Shown here: in pieces, positions 33,886 to 45,067 of the stretch
How the letters are laid out: the number at the start of each line of letters is the position of its first letter
How positions within the stretch are numbered: position 1 is the first letter of the stretch
From: Canna indica
Taxonomy: Eukaryota; Streptophyta; Magnoliopsida; Zingiberales; Cannaceae
Length of the DNA stretch: 64,000 bases
Direction: 5' to 3'
NCBI GenBank assembly: GCA_034359265.1
Contig: CP136898.1
Coordinates: forward strand, 44,229,501 to 44,293,500
Position numbers and translations under genes: made by a program
The notes under the pieces: generated by a model
Databases searched by the model: none
Told to the model about the DNA's origin: nothing
The model's input: only the letters and a program-made list of their open reading frames with translations

Positions 33886-36800
33886 ATGTCGGCTGATCGA
33901 AGTTGGATGTACCGACGTCTTGCTCGTGGAGCTTTAACGAATGAGTTTCGATTAGGCGTAACGTACTTCCTAAATTTCGCCTATTCGAATCGGAATTTCG
34001 TTAGCATGGGTGATCAAATCCGATGTCCGTGCCGCATTTGTTCAAATGGACGATATTTGGATCGGGAGACTGTCACTCTGCATCTATATACCAAAGGATT
34101 TGCACCAAGATATTTTCTATGGACTTGTCACGGGGAGTCACGCGAAGTCGGGACGTCGAGCAATCCTGTCGTTCAGACATATGGTGAATCTTCCTCTGCT
34201 GGTGCTTCTTCATCCAGTCAATGTAATCCCTATAGAACTATGATACTTGATAGTCTTGGGGGTCAATTCCACCTGAATGATAATGTTGATCGGCCAGATC
34301 TTCAGACATCAGTCCCACCAGATACTACAGCGGTTGATATCACAGAAGTACAAACTGCGGTAGAGATTGAATTACCGAATAAAGAAGCTGCAGAATTTTA
34401 CGAGATGTTGAAAGCTGCCGATGAACCTTTGTATGAGAATTGTCCTAAATACACTAGGTTTTCAGCAATGACACAGCTCTTAAACATCAAGGCCGATTGT
34501 AATATCAGCGGAGTTGCGTATGATCGGATTGCTGGATTGATTAATGGAATGCTGCCTACTGATAACAAGTTTGAGCCTACTTTTTATAAGACTAAAAAGC
34601 TAATGAGAAAATTGGGGCTTAGGTACGAAAAAATACACGCGTGCCAAAATAACTGCATTTTATATTATAAAAAAAATGTGCAGTTGGATAAATGCCCTGT
34701 ATGTCAACACCCTCGTTACAAGGAGAAGAAATCGGTCCGACAGAAAAATATCCCGTTTAAGGTGCTTCGGTATTTTCCACTAACACCGAGGCTTCAAAGA
34801 TTATTCATGTCGGAAAAGACAGCCCCCTACATGAGTTGGCATGCAAGAAGTCGTGATGATACAGTAATGACTCATCCATCTGACAGTGAAGCATGGAAAC
34901 ATTTGGATACATGTTATCCTTCATTTGCTATGGATACTAGAAATATCAGATTGGGATTGTGCACAGATGGTTTTAATCCGTTTGGACATTCTGCAACTCC
35001 TTATTCAGTTTGGCCAGTGCTGCTGACAGTTTATAATTTGCCACCATCAATGTGCATGAAAGATGAATTTATTTATCTTTCGATGATTATTCCGGGTCCT
35101 AAGGGTCCGCGAAAAGAAATTGACATATTTCTCAGACCCTTGATAGATGAATTGAAAACATTGTGGACTGAGGGAGCTGTCACTTATGATTGTCATCGGA
35201 AGCAAAACTTCAATTTAAAGGCCGCGGTCTTGTGGACAATCAATGATTTCCCCGCGTACGGCATGTTGTCGGGTTGGAGCACTCACGGCCGACTCTCTTG
35301 CCCGTATTGTATGGAACACTCTAAATCAATCAGTCTTCAGAACGGACGAAAAATCTCATTCTTTGATTGTCATCGTCGATTCCTACCGGTTAATCACCAG
35401 TATCGAAGGAATCGTAATAAATTTACTAAGGGCAGAGTCGAAAGAGATGGGCCACCACCGATGTTGTCTGGTGAACAAATGTTAGCACGTGTTTCAGCAC
35501 TTCCAGATATAGTATTTGGTCGCAATGAAAGAGTGTCAGGTTTTGGCCAAACACACAACTGGGTGAAAAAAAGTATCTTTTGGGAATTGCCCTATTGGAG
35601 TTCATTATTGATTCGACATAATTTAGATGTCATGCACATTGAAAAAAATGTGTTTGATAATATTTTCAACACTGTGATGGATATTTCTGGAAAAACTAAA
35701 GATAATGTCAAAGCCCGACATGATCTGAAAATACTTTGTAAAAGACCAGAGTTGGAGTTACAAGAGGTCAACGGACGATATCTGAAACCGAATGCCCTAT
35801 ATGTGTTAAATAAACAACAGATCAAAGATGTTTGTCAATGGGTAAAAGAACTCAGATTACCCGATGGATATGCTTCAAACTTATCTCGATGTGTGAACGT
35901 CGATGATTGCAAAATATCAGGGATGAAGAGCCATGATTGTCATGTATTCATGCAGAGATTACTTCCAATCGCATTTCGAGATCTTCTACCTGATAATATT
36001 TGGGGTCCGTTGACTGAATTAAGTATGTTTTTTAGAAGCATCTGTGCAAATGTCCTTCGAGTCGAAGATATGTCAACACTTGAAAATAATATTGTTGAAA
36101 TCATATGCAAGCTGGAGCAGTTTTTCCCTCCTGCATTTTTTGACTCGATGGAGCATCTACCGATACACTTGGCATACGAGGCACGAGTTGGTGGCCCCGT
36201 TCAATATCGTTGGATGTATTTATTTGAAAGATACATGAATCGTCTGAAGAAAAAAGTAAAGAACACCGCAGCTGTTGAAGGATCAATATCTGAATCATAT
36301 ATCATCTAAGAAATTTCAACATTCTGCTCATTTTACTTTGAATCGACAGTACAGACAAGATTTGATCGTCTTCCACGTAACGACGACGGGGGTGTTCGAC
36401 ATTCAGATGGACGTTTAAATATATTTTGTCACTCTGGTCGTGCTTTTGGTTCTCGTCCATCTCGACACTTAAGCGATGAAGAGTATCATTTGGCACACTT
36501 GTATGTATTACTCAATTGTTCAGAGATTGAACAATTCATTGAAATATTTGACATTGAGATGGTGCAAAAATACTCTATTCACAACGATCAAGAATTGGAG
36601 AGATTACGGAATCGTGATTTCGCTACTTGGATTCAGACTTACAGCAAAGATCACAGAGCTGAAATAGATGAAAGAATATTTGAGTTTGTTAGTGGACCGT
36701 CGCGACTTGTGTCGTGCTATAGCGGATATTTTGTTAACGGGTATAAATTTCACACGGTTGAATATTCATTTGCAAAGAAGACGATGAATGCTGGGGTCTG

Positions 36801-37356
36801 CGTGAAAGGGACAACCTATGTTGAATGTGATATGGATTTTTATGGACTGGTGGAAGAAGTGATAGAGTTGCACTACTTCGGCTTGAAATCAGTGATCCTA
36901 TTTAGATGTCATTGGTTCGATACAACAGAAAGGGGCATGAAAGTTCATCCAAAATATAAACTTGTTGAGGTTAATTACAAATCGAAATTGGCAGCAAATG
37001 AGCCTTTTATATTGGCATCACAAGCCGAACAAGTATATTACGCGAAGTATCCGGCTCATAATAAAGATAGAGCAGATTGGCGTGTAGTCTGTAAGACAAA
37101 AAGTAGAGGAAAAATTGATCCGATAGTAGGAGAAAATGATCCTCCTGGTTTTTATCAAGAAGATGATCTTCCTGTTGTGGATCGTATTATTCCAATACTC
37201 GAGGATGCAGACACAACGTCAATTCAATTAGAAGTTGAATATGCTGATGATGACGATCATGAAATTGAGGAAGCTGGAGATGAAGAAGATGAAGAAGAGG
37301 AAGAAGAGGAAGAAGAAGAAGAATTCGAAGACTATTATTCAGATGATGAAGAATAA
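33886..37356 (+). pseudogene. CACTA-1 transposase (TNP2-type) with one nonsense codon
   Basis: This is the catalytic protein that cuts and moves CACTA elements. I chose the ATG at 33886 because it gives MSADRSWMYRR, the usual family start (DRSWMY); an upstream TTG at 33865 is in frame but is not a plant start. Domains: transposase-associated zinc domain (about 1-75, CPCRIC at 47-52); TNP2 catalytic domain (about 290-510, DGFNPFG at 361-367, FPAYGMLSGW from 455, CPYC at 472-475); DUF4218 (about 660-850); DUF4216 (about 935-1010); acidic tail (about 1130-1156). Codon 808, TAA at 36307-36309, is the only stop; the same frame continues with full homology to 37356. A G-to-T change of a Glu codon would explain it. 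Without readthrough the DUF4218 domain is cut. Confidence 0.93.
37280..37353 (+). repeat. GAA/GAG tract encoding an acidic tail
   Basis: Imperfect GAAGAG trinucleotide run encoding mostly Glu and Asp at the transposase C-terminus. It is in frame and stays open. Confidence 0.8.
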
Positions 37357-37431
37357 TTGTAAAGTATATATTTTATTAAATATATCTCTACTATTTATAC
37401 AATAATCTGATTATATATCTGTTCGACAGAT

Positions 37432-38973
37432 ATGTCTGGTCGTGGTTATCGACGCAGGAGAGTTTCGGAGTCTCCGATCGGTGAGACTCCAGCACTTACT
37501 CATGCTGCTGATCCTCCTGTAGCTGATCCTCATGAGGATGATACTGCCGAGGCTAGTACATCCAGACGTAGGCGGCCACGCGGGCCGAACAGGTGGCAGC
37601 CTCCACCAGCCACAGAGTCACGTAGATTGATTAGCGTGATTGGGGAGCGGTAATATATAATGAATTATGAATCATTACAAATTCATTATATCATAATATA
37701 ATATTAAAATTTATTTTTGTTGTGCAGGTTCGAGCAAGAAGAAGTGCCGAGGAGCATTTCTTCTACTATTCGACGATACATGCACGGGGCATGGCCTACG
37801 TGGTCTCACGTGCCTAGCGAGCACGTCGACATGTTATGGCGCGAGTTTGAGGCACGTATTATTATTATTTTTTACATGCATGATGATATATTAATATTGG
37901 TACTGATATTATTATTTTGCAGGCTCGCTATACATGGGCCGAGGACCAGAGGCCCTTCATTTACGCTGCCTGGGAGGCTATTTCCCGGGCAAGGTACAAC
38001 GGGCAGCTGGGGCAGGCTCGGTCCCAAGCGATGGCCCGAGCTGGGACCACTAACATCGCGGAGACTCGAGGATACGGCCCCGGTTGGATTACTCCGGATA
38101 TATGGGACCAGCTCGTGGGGATATGGTCGACGGATCGATGGCAGGAGGTTTCTCGGAATGCGGCTAGAAATCGCATGTCGGGAGGAGCAGCGCGTCACAC
38201 CGGCGGCTCTGTTGCATTTGCAGTGCACGCAAACCGTATGGTAAGTATATCTTTTAATTATATATTTTATTTGTTATTATGTGTACTAATTAATGTATTT
38301 GTTTTGTAAATGTAGACGACGGTGTCGGATGACGGGACTGTCCAGCAACCCTCCCCGATGGCGGTGTTCGAGCGGACTCACCGTCGAGCACATGGGACGG
38401 GGGAGTACATCGACAACCGCGCTGCATACATTATGGTAATTATATATTTGTTTAAATTATTCATTATATATTTATAATTTAAGTTTTATGATAAATATTA
38501 AACAAAAAATCAAACTCGAGTAGGAGACCTACAGCCAGACGGTGGTGCAGCGCGGGGGTACCCCCGAGGACTTTGACGCAGCATCGTGGGTCGAGGCCGC
38601 AGGTGGCTGGGACCATGGCCGCGTATATGGCTTCGCAGATAGTGGTCATGCGCGAGCCGTACTAGGGCCACTTGGGGCACCGACCCCTCCGGTCGCTGGT
38701 GAGCGGCCGTCCACCTCTAGATCCAGTTATGATCATAGTACCAGAATAAGGACTCTAGAGGACACGGTCGCGCGTCAGACTGAGATAATGGCGCGCCAGA
38801 GTCAGATGATGGCGGATATACAAGCTATGCTACGTAACATGTCAGGTCATCCCGAAGCAGGCATCTCTTCGGCATCATCTAATCCATCGTCTTCGAGTCA
38901 GTCCACGCCGGTGTACACTCAAGCACTCCAGACCCCGCCATATGATCCAGGCCATCCTCCATTGTCATCGTGA
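37432..38973 (+). CDS. CACTA-1 second protein (Ptta/En/Spm transposase-24 type), five exons
   Basis: This is probably the DNA-binding partner of the transposase. Exons by splice sites and frame: 37432-37649, 37728-37851, 37923-38240, 38316-38435, 38524-38973 (stop included), giving 409 residues. Introns 1, 3 and 4 are GT-AG (gtaata, gtaagt, gtaatt donors). Intron 2 needs a GC donor (GAG then gcacgt) to keep the frame. Residues 1-75 are basic and Pro-rich (RRRRPRGPNRW). The core has WSHVPSEHVDMLWREFE then RYTWAEDQRPFIYAAWE. Further on come VAFAVHANRM and YSQTVVQRGGTPEDFDAASW. The C-terminus has a heptad-like stretch (LEDTVARQTEIMARQSQMM). It lies 75 bp after the transposase, same strand. The domain family is recognised; exact function is inferred. 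Confidence 0.85.
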
Positions 38974-39254
38974 GATTTTTTTTATATTGACTTTGTTACT
39001 GAGATATTGAACTTGTTTAACTTATTTTGTTTGGATATTGATACTTCAATTTTTCATTTGAATTGTTTTTATACTATCGTGGATAATTATCAATAGAAAT
39101 ATAATTGTTTTGATGTATATCTTGGTGTGTTTGTGATGTGTGAATGAATGTGTGTATGAGGATATGGGTGTGTGAGTTATGTATCAGATAATGTATCGAT
39201 GTATCAATGGAAATTGGGGAAATTGGAAATATAAAATTTTCCTGCTTCCCAGTT

Positions 39255-39645
39255 GGCATCATCAGCAACGGCGTTCCCACGGCCGTCCGTGGGAACGCCG
39301 TTGCTAAAAGTGTATCAAAAGCCGTTGCTGATGACCTACAGCAACGGCTTAGCGACGGAGTTTTACTAACGGCGTTGCTACGGACTCATTGGCCGTTGCT
39401 ATTAATGTTATCAGCAACGGCTCCGGGTCTGTGGCAAAACCGTTGCTGATAATAGTTTTAGCGACGGCCCGAGCGGCCGTTGCTGATAATGTTTTAAGCG
39501 ACGGCCCGAGCGGCCGTTGCTGAACCGTTGCTAAGTTATCAGCAACGCCACTTTCTGTCACGGCGCTATTGCAACGACGCGGCCGTTGTTGATGCGCTTC
39601 AGCAACGGCTCAGCAACGGCATCAGCCGTTGCTGATGCCCATTTT
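39255..39645. repeat. CACTA-1 right subterminal repeat region
   Basis: Many copies of CAGCAACGGC / GCCGTTGCTGA in both orientations, including the palindromic CGGCCGTCCGTGGGAACG region near 39275. They mirror the left end and are the expected binding sites for element proteins. Confidence 0.85.
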
Positions 39646-39658
39646 TCTAGTAGTGTTC

Positions 39659-39755
39659 GGTGACCGAATGATGCTCGAAAGCGGCAGAATGCCTTCAGTC
39701 GCTTAGCGGTTGATCGATTGATTGACCGACGATCGATCGGCAAGCGATCGGGCAT
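39659..39755 (+). repeat. Palindrome array remnant in SIRE-like LTR
   Basis: GACCGACGATCGATCGGCAAGC-type sequence upstream of the TATA box at 39806. CACTA-1 inserted at the distal side of this array, so part of it may have been separated. Confidence 0.7.
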
Positions 39756-39805
39756 CCCCAACGCGAAAAAAAATGCCCGTTGGGTGGAGCTGCCAAGTGA
39801 GGGGT

Positions 39806-39813
39806 TATAAATA
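39806..39813 (+). promoter_or_regulatory. LTR TATA box
   Basis: TATAAATA just after GAGGGGT, at the conserved place in the SIRE-like LTR. CACTA-1 now lies about 150 bp upstream. Confidence 0.65.
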
Positions 39814-40117
39814 CCCCTCACCAACCTCTCTTAAACTCTCCTAACCTATCATTAAAGCTTCCTAAGAGAGATTTGTGCCTTCCAAGCTTGATTTCTACGC
39901 GCTTGCTTCACTGATTGCTCATCCTCCTCAAGCGTTCTTCTCGCATCATCTCCGGCTTCGGTTCTAACTCAATGACTTGAAGAGTTGGACGTATTGAAGG
40001 CTTTGCAAGGAGCTCATCTGCGTGGTTTAATCTTCATCTCCTTTTATAAGTGTTTTACTTGTTATTAAACTTAACTCTCATTGTAAGCTTGCTAGGTGTG
40101 CTAGGTTAAACACCTTA

Positions 40118-40911
40118 GGAGGTGTTTGGTATGAGACAATCCATCCAGATTGCTGGCAATCTTGTCTTTAAATTACCTAGACCCCACACATTACCTTGTT
40201 TGATGTCTCAGTTGTACAGGTAATGTGGATTACCTTGGTAATTTAGATTGTCATCAAAATGATTATCCAGATTGCTCAATGGGAGGATGTCTATGTGGAT
40301 TGTTTTTGAAGTGGTAATCTTGAATTATTTTTTAGGACAAAATTACCCTCCTTAAACCCTAGCTTTTTTACAAGTTCTTTGCCTCCTCCTTTCCAGAAAA
40401 AAGTCGTTCGCCTCCCATGACTTCTCCCATGACATTATATTATAATATTACAATATCATAATATATTATGAAAAGGGTTTTTTTGGAAAGAATTATATAA
40501 TATATATTATAATATATATTATAATATATATTTATAATATATTATATTATATATTTATAATATATTATATTATATTATATTATATTATATTATATTATAG
40601 TATAGTATATTATATTATATATAATTTATTATAATATATAAAATATATTATACAATATGATTAATTATAATATTATTACAATATTATAATATATTTGTGA
40701 AAAGGGTATTTTTGGAAAGTATATCTTATTACTCGATAATGTATTTGTTATACCAAACATGTCTATGTGAATTCTAGCAATCTTATCTTAACATTACTTG
40801 TGCATATCAAATACTATATTCTACATTACTGGCAATCTTTTTAGTGATAATCTATCTGAAAGGTAATCTAGATTGCTTGGTAATCTGAAAGGTAATGCAC
40901 CAAACGCCACC
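40118..40911. mobile_element. MITE-like element with GGNGGNGTTTGG termini
   Basis: The left end GGAGGTGTTTGGT and the inverted right end GGTGGCGTTTGGT form terminal repeats. Inner CAGATTGCTGGCAATC / GATTACC motifs recur inverted near both ends. Element-free relatives (for example 19672-19720) show that the LTR is interrupted here. It is 794 bp and non-coding, with an AT-only centre. The flanking TTA (left) and AAA (right) do not match perfectly, so the superfamily (possibly Tourist) is uncertain. Confidence 0.65.
40493..40625. repeat. TATAT-type simple repeat
   Basis: About 130 bp of nearly pure A/T in TATAT and TATATTA units at the centre of the MITE-like element. Confidence 0.9.
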
Positions 40912-41284
40912 AAAGGATTTCCTTTGTAGAATTGTGTTTTGCCTAGGTGAATAGGTTTGAGGTATTCTCAAAGGGTTGAGAAGAGAGTTCTCGGTTGTAT
41001 TCAAAGGGAAACACATTGTCTATAAAGGATTGGTTAGAAATCCTTGGTGTGGAGCCAAGGTAGTGGAGTAGGTGATTGGCCGAACCACTATAATCTTTCG
41101 ACTTTGCATTGCCTTATTATTATTGCTTATAATTGCTTTTCATACTCGTTATCACATATCATTTAGTCGCACTTAATTTGGGTTAAAATTGGAATTGATT
41201 TAAAAGAAATTGAATTGAAGTTAAACTTAATCCAATACTATTCACCCCCCCCCCCTCTTCTAGTGTTGGTATTTGAACAACATT

Positions 41285-41297
41285 TGGTATCAGAGCC
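41285..41297 (+). other. Primer binding site (initiator Met tRNA)
   Basis: TGGTATCAGAGCC two bases after the 5' LTR end. It is a perfect match to the standard plant copia primer site. Confidence 0.92.
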
Positions 41298-41369
41298 TAG
41301 GTCGTAGGATTGGATTTAACCATCTACCCTATAATTTACAATATCTAGCGATATCCAACTAGCTCAAGG

Positions 41370-42670
41370 GTCCTCTACTCATACTCCACTGTTATTCGAT
41401 GGAAACAACTATGCCTATTGAAAGATACACATAAATAGCTTCCTACAAATACTATGCATGGATGTATGGAGGATGATACAAGTAGAGTATAAGCAACCCA
41501 CTAAGGGTATGGATGAGTGGAGCCCAGATGAAGTTGAACTCATTAATGAAAATGTCAATGCCATCAATGCACTATATTGTGGCCTATCTATTAATGAGTT
41601 TAATAGGATTTCCACTTGTAAGTCGACATATGAACTTTGGAGTGTCCTAGAGACTACACATGAAGGGACTTCACAAATTAAGGAATCCAAGATAAACCTC
41701 CTCATGCATAACTATGAAATGTTTAAAATGTTATTACATGAATCAATTGATGTCATTTATGCTAGATTTCAAAATATTACAAATGGATTAGCTAACCTTG
41801 GTAAAGACATAAAGGAAGAGGAGAAGGTAAGGAAGCTCTTTCGTTCCCTTCCAAATGCTTGGGAGCCAAAGGTCATTGTAATCATGGAAGCCAAGGATTT
41901 GGGCACGTTGAAGCTTACCGAGCACATTGGGTCTCTCATGACACATGAGACCCATATGAAGCAATACAAGGAGGAAGATGCCCCCAAAGGCAAGACATTG
42001 CCTTAAAAGCATCATACCGGGTTGAAAAACCTCCATCGTCCAAGGAAGAAATGGACGATTTTGAAGAAATGATGATGATGGCAACGAGATTCATGAACTT
42101 CATGAGGGGCGGCATGAGAAAAGGCAAAGGAGACTACACATGCTTTAATTGCAACAAAATTGGGCACCTAAGGAAGGATTGCCCACTCCTCAAGATGGCC
42201 TCTACCTTCTACCCCAACAAGAAGGACAAGTACAAGAAGAAGAAGAAGGCGATGATGGCTTCTTGGGATATGAGTGAATCCTCATCAAGTGAAGAGAAGA
42301 CCAAAAGCAAGAAGACAAATCTTTGCCTTATGGCAATTGAAAATGAGGTAAAATTTATTTTGGTGAAGTTTCATTTACTCAAGAAGAATTAGAATTAGAA
42401 TTTGATCAAATGCATGATGAATTCAATGTCATTAGAAAGAAGTTCAAAGAGCTTAAAAAGGATAACAAGTCTTTGGAAATTGAAAATGATAACTTGCTAC
42501 TTTCATGCAATGCCTTAAGGAAAGAAGTAGATACCGTTAATAAAGAAAAGCATGCACTAGATGATGCCAAGAACGAAAAAGGAATTTCTTTAAACGAAAA
42601 ATTTGCTACTTTTGATTTCTTTAAAAAATTTGCTACGAGAGTTATAAACGAAAAAGGAATTTCGATTTAA
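41370..42670 (+). pseudogene. SIRE-like gag
   Basis: The capsid protein gene. The N-terminus reads FDGNNYAYW-like but has TGA at the Trp codon (near 41421). The UBN2-type gag domain follows (41458-42006: MDVWRMIQVEYKQP, YELWSVLETTHEGTSQIKES, KVRKLFRSLPNAWEPKV). A complete zinc knuckle, CFNCNKIGHLRKDC, lies near 42140-42181. A Lys/Ser-rich stretch and a coiled-coil-like segment (IRKKFKELKKDNKSLEIEN) follow to about 42600. Frameshifts near 42010 and 42390 break it. The tail FFKKFATRVINEKGIS near 42650 already belongs to integrase, so protease and the first half of integrase are deleted. Confidence 0.85.
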
Positions 42671-44425
42671 AAAATTAGAAGTGACAATGGAGGAGAATTT
42701 AAAAATAAAAAGTTTTCCGAATTTTGTGATGAATTAGGTATTGAGCATATCTTTTCTTCTCCTACAACCCCTCAACAAAATGGGGTGATTGAGAGGAAGA
42801 ATAGAACCTTACAAGAAATGGCTAGGATCATGCTTTGTAAAAATAATTTGCCTAAGTACTTTTAGGCCGAAGCCATAAATACTTCTTGTTATGTGCTTAA
42901 TCATGTTTTGTTAAGACCTAAAATTAAGAAAATACATTTTGAGCTTTGGAATGATAGCATCTCAAGAATGGGATATTTTTGAGTTTTTGGATGCAAATGC
43001 TTCATCTTAAACACTAAGGAACATCTAGGAAAATTTGGCTCTAAATCTAATGAGGGTATTTTCCTAGGTTATTCTAATAGTTTTAAAGCTTATAGAGTTT
43101 ATAATTGTAGAACTATGATAGTTGAAGAATCTATGCATGTCACTTTTGATGAAACTGATGATTCTTATAGAAATGTTAAGATTGTGAATGTAGGTGAGGA
43201 ACTTGAGGAATTTACATTTCATGACAAGGAGGTTGAAGATGAGAAAAATGAGGAAACTAATCATGAAGAGCCTTCATCCTCAATTTTACCTCAAGTTGAA
43301 GAAGAAGGAAGCTCTACCACCTCTCCCAAAAGGATACTGGTTGATAAGAGACTATCCAATTGAGCAAGTCATTGAAGAACCATCAATGGGAGTGGTAACG
43401 CGTTCTAAACTCAAAAACATTTGTTAATATGTAGCTTTCATATCTCAAGTAGAGCCTAAAATTATTAAGGAAGCCAGAGAAGATGAATTTTGGGTAACAG
43501 TCATGCAAGAGGAACTAAATTAATTTGTTATGAATGATGTTTGGGATTTAGTACCTAGACATAGTGGACAAACCGTAATTGAGACTAAATGGATGTTTAG
43601 AAACAAGTTAAATGAAAGAGGTTTAGTCATTAGAAACAAAGCTAGGCTAGTGGCCCAAGGGTATAATCAAGAGGAAGGAATAGATTACAATGAAACTTAT
43701 GCTCCCGTAGCTAGATTAGAAGCAATTCGCATGCTTTTAGCTTATGCAAGTTTTAAAGGCTTTAAGTTTTTTCAAATGGATGTCAAATATGCATTTTTGA
43801 ATGATTTTATTGATGAAAAAGTATATGTTGAGCAACCCCATGGTTTTGAAAGTTTGAGTTTCCAAATCACGTTTTTAAACTTATAAAGGCTTTGTACGGT
43901 TTAAAACAAGCCCCTAAGGCTTGGTATGAAAGGCTTTCCACCTTTTTGATTGATCAAGGTTTTAGCATTAGAAAAGCCAATGTCTCTCTCTTTATTAAAA
44001 ATGATGAAAATAATATTTCGCTTGTGCAAATTTATGTGGATGACATTATATTTGGTGCTACTAATGAATTGCTTTATGAGTGATTTGCAAAGTGCATGCA
44101 AGAGGAGTTTGAGATGAGCATGATGGGAGAACTCTCCTTTATACTTGGTCTCCAAATCAAGCAAACCAATAAAGGGATATTCATAAATCAAGCCAAGTAC
44201 ACAAAGGAGCTCATCAAAAGGTTTGGGATGAATGAAACCAAGATATCATCTACGCCAATGAGCACATCCATTAAGCTTGATAAACATGATGATGGTGTAA
44301 AGGTAGATCAAGTGTTTGTGCATGTGCTAGGTTTCAATTTTGTCCTAAAATGTCTCACTTAAGTGCGGTCAAACGCATATTGAGATATTTGAAATGCACG
44401 ATTGAATTAGGATTATGGTATCCAT
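42625..44425 (+). pseudogene. SIRE-like pol: partial integrase and reverse transcriptase
   Basis: The integrase second half has RSDNGGEF (second catalytic Asp, near 42680), NGVIERKNRTL (catalytic Glu, near 42780) and a GCKCF target-domain motif. The first Asp and HHCC zinc motif are deleted. The reverse transcriptase runs from 43530: ETKWMFRNKLNERG, KARLVAQGYNQEEGIDYNET, MDVKYAFLNDFIDEKVYVEQP, ALYGLKQAPKAWYERL, and catalytic YVDDIIFG near 44035. FILGLQIKQTNKGIFINQAK follows. RNase H ends at RILRYLKCTIELGLWYP near 44420 and joins the LTR. Stops near 42865, 42981, 43426, 43885 and 44084 inactivate it. Confidence 0.88.
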
Positions 44426-44618
44426 GTAATCTTTCGACTTTGCATTGCCTTATTTTTATTGCTTATAATTGCTTTTCATGCTCGCTATCGCATATCATTT
44501 AGTCGCACTTAATTTGGGTTGAAGTTGGAATTGATTTAAAAGAAATTGAATTGAAGTGAAAATGAACCCAACACTATTCAACCCCCCCCCCTTTTCTAGT
44601 GTGGGTATTTGAACAACT
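44426..44618 (+). repeat. SIRE-like 3' LTR remnant
   Basis: Matches 41091-41282 of the 5' LTR (CTTTCGACTTTGCATTGCC, ATTTAGTCGCACTTAATTTG, a C-run, TCTAGTGTGGG). Only the last 190 bp remain. Confidence 0.85.
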
Positions 44619-45067
44619 TTCTCTTCTTGGGTGTGTCGTAATCTTCATCTTCTTGGAGGAGTCGAAGAGAACAGCGAGGTATCTTCACCTCTTCTCTTTC
44701 GTTTCGGTGTTTTCTCATCCTCTCACCTTCCCTCTTTGGTGCCCAGTTCTTGGTGGAAGGGTCGGCCTTGCCTTAGTGGATTTCGAAATTGAGAAAGCTT
44801 CTCCGTTGAGCCACAACGAGCCCCGGTGTTCGCTGCCCCTATTGTTACGAGGTGCTCGGTGTGGACTATCGTTGGAGGACGTGCATGTGTGCATCTCAAG
44901 ATGGGGATAGGATCAGCCATACCAATCGCGGTTTGAGGTATATCTTCTCCTTCTTCTCCGATGTTGAATTCCTTAATATTGCTAAAGTAGATCATTATTT
45001 TCAGGATGGTTTGAATTTTTTAAATTAATATTTCCGTTGTGTTTTCGAACCCCATCCCAACACGGCG

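Larger units (their letters stand above)
32421..39655 (+). mobile_element. CACTA-1 (En/Spm) DNA transposon, near-complete
   Basis: The left terminus is CACTACTAGAAAT and the right terminus TTTTCTAGTAGTG, forming the CACTA inverted repeats. TTC is duplicated at 32418-32420 and 39656-39658. It is 7235 bp and holds a TNP2-type transposase (33886-37356), a second spliced gene (37432-38973) and subterminal regions packed with CAGCAACGGC motifs. The flanks rejoin to restore the host LTR (GGTTC then GGTGACCGAAT). The only obvious coding defect is one in-frame stop in the transposase, so this is the youngest and best-preserved element here. Confidence 0.95.
32096..41282 (+). repeat. SIRE-like element 5' LTR (interrupted)
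   Basis: Without CACTA-1 (32421-39655) and the MITE (40118-40911) the LTR is about 1.15 kb. It has the family start TGTTGGCC, GATGATAACAA, a palindrome array remnant (39659-39755), TATA box 39806, a C-run and a TTCTAGTGTTGG ending. It ends in ACAACA immediately before the primer site. Confidence 0.85.
32096..44618 (+). mobile_element. SIRE-like copia retrotransposon, deleted, with nested insertions
   Basis: The element starts TGTTGGCCCAAGG at 32096 and ends TTTGAACAACT at 44618, where the 5' LTR has GAACAACA. The flanks are TTCTT (32091-32095) and TTCTC (44619-44623), a target duplication with one change. The order is 5' LTR (to 41282, holding CACTA-1 and a MITE), primer site, gag, integrase remnant, reverse transcriptase, 3' LTR remnant. 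Deletions removed protease plus the first half of integrase, and RNase H plus most of the 3' LTR. It lies within the copia A solo LTR. Confidence 0.88.
29201..45062 (+). mobile_element. Solo LTR of copia A family, swollen by nested insertions
   Basis: It runs from TGAAAGGAATAGTGCC (29201) to CCCATCCCAACA (45062). A perfect 5-bp duplication, CGGCG, lies at 29196-29200 and 45063-45067. Subtracting the Tourist-like element, the SIRE-like retrotransposon and a small local duplication leaves about 2.4 kb, the length of the A1 LTR. No pol or gag of its own family lies inside, so it is a solo LTR. At 30719-30883 an AAACCTCTTTCCTATTGTT stretch is duplicated around a 60-bp unrelated insert. It interrupts LINE-2 ORF1. 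Confidence 0.9.
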
